Assembly (NCBI GenBank): GCA_009668925.1 | Contig: SBEK01000047.1 | Span: forward strand, 1 to 22,493 | Source of the DNA: Deltaproteobacteria bacterium | GTDB taxonomy: Bacteria; Desulfobacterota; Syntrophia; Syntrophales; Smithellaceae | Direction of reading: 5' to 3' | DNA length: 22,493 bases | In this document: positions 16,782 to 22,493 of the stretch, piece by piece | How positions within the stretch are numbered: the stretch's first letter is position 1 | How the letters are laid out: every line of letters starts with the position of its first letter | Position numbers and translations under genes: made by a program | The notes under the pieces: generated by a model | Database searches by the model: none | Seen by the model: only the letters and a program-made list of their open reading frames with translations | What the model was told of the DNA's origin: nothing

Positions 16782-17276
16782 TCAGGATACCGAAACGATC
16801 CTGCCTGTTATATTTTTTCCGATCTCCAGTATTCCGACGGTCCTCGAAGGCGCAAAGCGTTTATCGACTGCCGACCCCGGATTAAAAAACAAAGTGCCTT
16901 CGATGATCCTGTTCACCGGATAATGGGTATGTCCGAAAACGATGCAATCCAGTTTGCCCAGTTTGTCCGCCAATTTTTTCTCCATCCCGGAAGGACTGCC
17001 CCAGCCATGCATCAGACCGATCCTGAATCCCTTGATGTCCATCAGCAGCTGTTCGGGCAGAGCCTTTCTCACGATCCCGTTGTCCATATTACCGTAAACC
17101 GCCCTGACCTCCTTATCGCCGAATAAATCGAGGACGCATAAGTTTACTAAATCCCCGGCATGAAAAATCAAATCGGCGTCAGAAAAATGTTCATCAATAA
17201 TTTTTTTTAAGTTCTTATCAAAACCGGATGTATGCGTGTCGGACAGTACGCCTATTTTGATTCGATTTTCACTCAT
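16782..17276 (-). CDS. Metallophosphoesterase (YfcE/MJ0936-like phosphodiesterase)
   Basis: The 164-residue protein shows the calcineurin-like motif set in order: SDTH near residue 12, HAGD near 39, GNMD near 60, MHGWG and GHTHYP, then NPGS. These bind two metal ions and catalyse phosphodiester cleavage; relatives of this small size (YfcE, MJ0936) cleave model phosphodiesters, with natural substrates mostly unknown. The open frame continues to a TTG at 17318, but the ATG at 17276 (MSENRIKIGVLSDTH) gives the normal N-terminus, although its ribosome binding site is weak. It is the first gene of the four-gene minus-strand group and diverges from the gene at 17396. Confidence 0.9.
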   Translation of the reverse strand: MSENRIKIGVLSDTHTSGFDKNLKKIIDEHFSDADLIFHAGDLVNLCVLDLFGDKEVRAVYGNMDNGIVRKALPEQLLMDIKGFRIGLMHGWGSPSGMEKKLADKLGKLDCIVFGHTHYPVNRIIEGTLFFNPGSAVDKRFAPSRTVGILEIGKNITGRIVSVS

Positions 17277-17360
17277 CGTCTTTGCTGGTTTATTAGCGGT
17301 AAGAGTGAAAAAAAACAAGTGTTATTTGCAAATTGGCTTTCCGGGGAAATCGCTTTTGAT

Positions 17361-17389
17361 TTGACTTTAAACAGAAGTCACGTTAAATT
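17361..17389 (+). promoter_or_regulatory. Promoter candidate for the small gene and ligA
   Basis: TTGACT (17361-17366, five of six) and TAAATT (17384-17389, four of six) are 17 bases apart. The transcript would start about at 17396, the A of the ATG of the next gene. No Shine-Dalgarno box is visible before that ATG, which is consistent with a leaderless or almost leaderless message. Confidence 0.5.
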
Positions 17390-17395
17390 TGCGGC

Positions 17396-19683
<2,288 letters not shown>

Positions 19684-19689
19684 AGAATC

Positions 19690-19971
19690 GTGAAGCGAGT
19701 GCACCTCTTCATCGACGGGAGAGTCCAGGGCGTTTTTTTCAGGGCGGAAACCCAGCGCGCCGCAAAGGCGCTTAGGTTAGCCGGATGGGTGCGCAATCTG
19801 GAAGATGGCCGTGTTGAAGTGGTGATTGAAGGGGAAGACGCTCACGTGGATAAAATGATTGCCTGGTGCAAAACGGGACCGTCCGCCGCTCGCGTCGACC
19901 GTGTAGAGGTTATAGAAGAACCTTACAAAGGGAATTTGGAAAGTTTCCGAATCTCGTACTTTGAGCGTTGA
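19690..19971 (+). CDS. acyP: Acylphosphatase
   Basis: The 93-residue enzyme hydrolyses acyl phosphates such as acetyl or carbamoyl phosphate in the cytoplasm. The signature GRVQGVFFRAET at residues 10-21 holds the phosphate-binding loop with catalytic Arg18, and Asn36 in GWVRNLEDG is the second catalytic residue. The rest (RVEVVIEGED) fits the ferredoxin-like fold of the family. It begins with GTG rather than ATG, six bases after the ligA stop, so it is probably translated from the same message. Note FF where many members have FYR or FR; this is within known variation. The stop faces the convergent response regulator gene. Confidence 0.95.
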   Translation: MKRVHLFIDGRVQGVFFRAETQRAAKALRLAGWVRNLEDGRVEVVIEGEDAHVDKMIAWCKTGPSAARVDRVEVIEEPYKGNLESFRISYFER

Positions 19972-20028
19972 TCTGTCTCCCGAAATCACCGGGGACACAC
20001 CGCAGCACCAGACCCGCATCCTCAGAAA

Positions 20029-21390
20029 TCATTCTATGCCCAGTTTCTCGATACGATAGCGTAAGGAATCAAACGTGACATGCAGCAGTTCGGCTGCTTT
20101 CGTTTTAGAGCCTTTTGTTTTCTGAAGAGCTTTTTCAATCGCTTTCTTTTCTATGCCTTCCAGTTCGGCATTCAGGTCAATGCCCGTGTCCGGTACGTTC
20201 AACTCCATCATCTTCTGCTCGACATCGGCCTCGACGGACAGCACCAGATTTTCAGGCAAAATAATATTGGACGTTTCCATCGCCACACCGCGTTCGATGA
20301 TATTTTCCAGCTCCCGGATATTTCCCGGAAAGGCATATCCCATCAACAATTCCATCGCGTATGAAGAAATCATTCTCACTTCCTTATCAAATTCGCGGGC
20401 ATATTTTTCGATGAAATGCTTGGTCAAAAGAGGAATATCGTCTTTTCTTTCCCGAAGCGGCGGCATCTGTATGGGAATGACGTTCAGCCGGAAATAGAGA
20501 TCTTCGCGAAATTCGCCTTTCTTGACCTTCTCTTTCAGGTTCTGATTGGTCGCGGAAATAATGCGCACGTCGACTTTGATGTCATCTGCTCCTCCGATGC
20601 GACGAAATGTCTTTTCCTGCACAACTCTCAAAAGCTTAACCTGCAGGACCGGCGGCAGTTCACCGATTTCGTCCAGGAACACCGTCCCGCCTTTCGCCAG
20701 TTCGAAGAGCCCGGCGCGATCCGCATAAGCCCCGGTAAACGATCCCTTCATATAGCCGAATAATTCGCTTTCCAGCAAATTCTCGGGAATACCGCCGCTG
20801 TTAATGGCCATAAACGGCATCTTGGAGCGTGAAGAATTGGCGTGAATGGCCCGCGCGACCAGTTCTTTGCCGGTACCGCTTTCGCCCAGAATCAGGATAT
20901 TGGCGGGTGTATCGGCTACTTTCTTTATCGTCGAAAATACTTTGGACATCTCTCTGCTTGTACCGATCATGCCGCAGAACGACGCCTCGGGCAATTCGTT
21001 TTTCGGAGTCTGGGCTTCATTGACCAGTCCATTTTTCAATAAGGCCTGACGAACGATTTGCTTCAATTCTTCAATATTGCCGCCTTTTTCTACATAGTCA
21101 TAGGCCCCTTCTTTCATTGCGTTAACGGCCGTCTCGCCGGACGCATAGGCCGTGATCAAAATCACGACTGTTTGCGGCCGATGATCCTTGATGGTTTTCA
21201 GAAATTCGATCCCGTCAATTTTGGGCATTTTCAAGTCCGTGATAACCAAATCGTAGGCCGTTTTCCGGCAAAGGTTAATCGCCTTGACCGGATTATCGGC
21301 AGAGGTGACGTCATACCCTTCTTTGGTCAGCATGATTTCCATGAATTCTCTCATGCCTTGGTCATCATCCAGAACCAGAATTTTCGCCAT
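20029..21390 (-). CDS. Sigma-54-dependent response regulator, PilR/NtrC family
   Basis: The 453-residue activator has a receiver domain with Asp52 as phosphorylation site and Lys102. The AAA+ domain has Walker A GESGTGKE (169-176), Walker B GGTVFLDEI (234-242) and the sigma-54 contact loop as GSFTGA (216-221). A Fis-type helix-turn-helix follows at about 425-450 (KTKAAELL and LRYRIEKLG). The GSFTGA loop and the C-terminal layout resemble PilR more than NtrC, so control of type IV pilus or another sigma-54 regulon is possible, though no pilin gene is in view. The receiver has K-G after the conserved lysine where K-P is nearly universal. The frame extends to 21411, but AAGGAG seven bases before the ATG at 21390 sets the start. 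It follows the kinase gene by 30 bases. Confidence 0.93.
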   Translation of the reverse strand: MAKILVLDDDQGMREFMEIMLTKEGYDVTSADNPVKAINLCRKTAYDLVITDLKMPKIDGIEFLKTIKDHRPQTVVILITAYASGETAVNAMKEGAYDYVEKGGNIEELKQIVRQALLKNGLVNEAQTPKNELPEASFCGMIGTSREMSKVFSTIKKVADTPANILILGESGTGKELVARAIHANSSRSKMPFMAINSGGIPENLLESELFGYMKGSFTGAYADRAGLFELAKGGTVFLDEIGELPPVLQVKLLRVVQEKTFRRIGGADDIKVDVRIISATNQNLKEKVKKGEFREDLYFRLNVIPIQMPPLRERKDDIPLLTKHFIEKYAREFDKEVRMISSYAMELLMGYAFPGNIRELENIIERGVAMETSNIILPENLVLSVEADVEQKMMELNVPDTGIDLNAELEGIEKKAIEKALQKTKGSKTKAAELLHVTFDSLRYRIEKLGIE

Positions 21391-21420
21391 GTTGTTACTC
21401 CTTATCCTCAAACAATCAGT

Positions 21421-22493
21421 TTATTCACAGGGCAGCCAAACCCGAATAGATGTGCCCTTCTCGATCCAGCTTTCAATCTTTATTTTTCCGCCGTAGCCGT
21501 CAACAATGCGGCTGACGATCGCCAATCCTAGTCCTGTTCCCTTTTCCTTTTTCGTAAAAAACGGTTCAAATACATTCTTCAAATCCTTTTCATCGATTCC
21601 GCATCCTTCGTCCGTGACTCGGATCAATGTGTAATTCTTTCCATCATCCAGATTCAAGGATTTAATTTCAAGGAATATATTTCCCGTTCTATCCGAGGCC
21701 TGCACCGCATTAAGCATCAGATTTTGAATAATCTGTCGGATTTGTTCTTTATTTGCAAGGGCTTTGCTTTGTCCGGAAAAAGTTCTGATAATCTTAATGC
21801 CTTCCGTCCATTCATTCGACAATCTGATATTTTCTATGACTTCCTCCGCGACTTCAGGAACGCTTACCGGTTCTCTTATTAGCGGAACAGGACGGGCCAG
21901 CAGAAGAAAATCGCGGACGAAGTTATCAAGCTGGTCTTTGCCGCGCATAATGATCTGCATTAATCGTTTGTCGGTGTCTTCCATTCTGGCCGTCTGTCCA
22001 AGCAACTGAATGGAGCCGGTGATGGACGCCAGAGGATTTCTCATTTCATGGGCGAAACCGGCCGCCATTTCTCCAATCAGCGCGAGCCTCTTGCTCTTTT
22101 CCAGCTTTTCTTCCATACGCTTGATTTCTGTCAGATCTTGAAAGATCAGAATATGGCCGATTTGTTTGCCGTACCTGTCTCTCAAAGGAGAAAATGAACA
22201 GCCCAAATGAACCTGTCCACTCGCCCCGAGGTCGATTGTGATTTCTCTGCGATTCCTGATCAAATCAACTGAGTCCGCATCAAAATAGGCGCTGAATTCC
22301 GGAAAGATGTCCCGTATCTGTCGATTCTCGACTGAAGCAAGATCAAGCCCCGTGATGGATTCGGCCGCTCGATTGAACGTCTTTATCCTCCCCTGCATGG
22401 TAGTCGTTAAGATACCGGTATCCACCGATTCAATGATACTGCGGAAAAGAACATCCAATTGATCAAAGGCTGATTCCCTTTCCTCCAGAAGCG
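21421..22493 (-). CDS. PAS-domain sensor histidine kinase (N-terminus beyond window)
   Basis: The frame stays open to the right edge, so only the C-terminal 356 residues are visible. They begin in a coiled-coil-like lead-in (LLEERESAFDQL) to a PAS domain (SIIESVDTGILTT, FNRAAESITGLDL). Next come the HisKA box with phospho-acceptor in AHEMRNPLASITGS (histidine codon at 22050-22048) and the HATPase domain: N box LMLNAVQASD, G1 DEGCGIDE, F box FEPFFTKKEK, G2 GTGLGLAIV. The missing part may hold membrane helices or another sensor, as in PilS-type kinases. The pair with the sigma-54 regulator 30 bases downstream suggests they work together. A TTG at 22458 could be mistaken for a start, but the frame clearly continues upstream with coding character. 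Confidence 0.93.
   Translation of the reverse strand, partial: LLEERESAFDQLDVLFRSIIESVDTGILTTTMQGRIKTFNRAAESITGLDLASVENRQIRDIFPEFSAYFDADSVDLIRNRREITIDLGASGQVHLGCSFSPLRDRYGKQIGHILIFQDLTEIKRMEEKLEKSKRLALIGEMAAGFAHEMRNPLASITGSIQLLGQTARMEDTDKRLMQIIMRGKDQLDNFVRDFLLLARPVPLIREPVSVPEVAEEVIENIRLSNEWTEGIKIIRTFSGQSKALANKEQIRQIIQNLMLNAVQASDRTGNIFLEIKSLNLDDGKNYTLIRVTDEGCGIDEKDLKNVFEPFFTKKEKGTGLGLAIVSRIVDGYGGKIKIESWIEKGTSIRVWLPCE

Noticed and set aside
19974..19997. Hairpin TGTCTCC/GGGGACA between acyP and the response regulator
   Set aside because: Only seven pairs with one G:T wobble and no T-run on either side, so not a convincing intrinsic terminator.

Overview
The window looks like chromosomal core DNA of a Gram-negative bacterium, most likely one of the Desulfobacterota (the old Deltaproteobacteria, for example a Syntrophales-like syntroph). 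The main pointers are an elongation factor G that resembles the mitochondrial EF-G1 type found in spirochaetes, planctomycetes and deltaproteobacteria, a second divergent EF-G, and a sigma-54 (PilR/NtrC type) two-component pair. The assignment is inference from recalled family features; no search was run. No phage, insertion sequence, CRISPR, rRNA or tRNA signal was seen.

Layout. Positions 1-648 hold two tandem genes for small cysteine-rich exported DUF2845-type proteins, the first cut by the window edge. Positions 701-3870 (minus) carry a YyaL/DUF255 thioredoxin-fold protein and a membrane-anchored alpha/beta hydrolase; both have an upstream TATAGGAT box at the same distance from a -35-like box. 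Positions 4029-5228 (plus) hold a GNAT-type acetyltransferase with a near-consensus sigma-70 promoter. Positions 5249-8334 (minus) carry fusA, then a small RecA-fold ATPase and possibly a 57-codon ORF. The 428-base gap 8335-8762 contains back-to-back divergent promoters and a terminator-like hairpin inside the fusA leader. Positions 8763-12651 (plus) form a three-gene unit: anchored transglutaminase-like protein, ABC ATPase and ABC permease. Positions 12827-15408 (plus) hold an EF-G II-type GTPase and a MogA/MoaB protein. Positions 15459-17276 (minus) are a tight four-gene set: metallophosphoesterase, HIT protein, LapA-like membrane protein and Mut7-C protein. Positions 17396-19971 (plus) hold an unknown 92-residue protein, NAD-dependent DNA ligase and acylphosphatase. 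Positions 20029-22493 (minus) encode a response regulator and a histidine kinase that runs off the right edge.

How they fit. Most genes are housekeeping (translation, DNA ligation, molybdenum cofactor, nucleotide hydrolysis). The parts least explained by textbook systems are the transglutaminase plus ABC transporter unit, the fusA leader with its internal terminator, the EF-G II with altered switch residues, and the orphan RecA-like ATPase behind fusA. I found no clear new defence or mobile system. Several gene starts were moved from the longest open frame because of ribosome binding sites or promoters, as explained in each entry.
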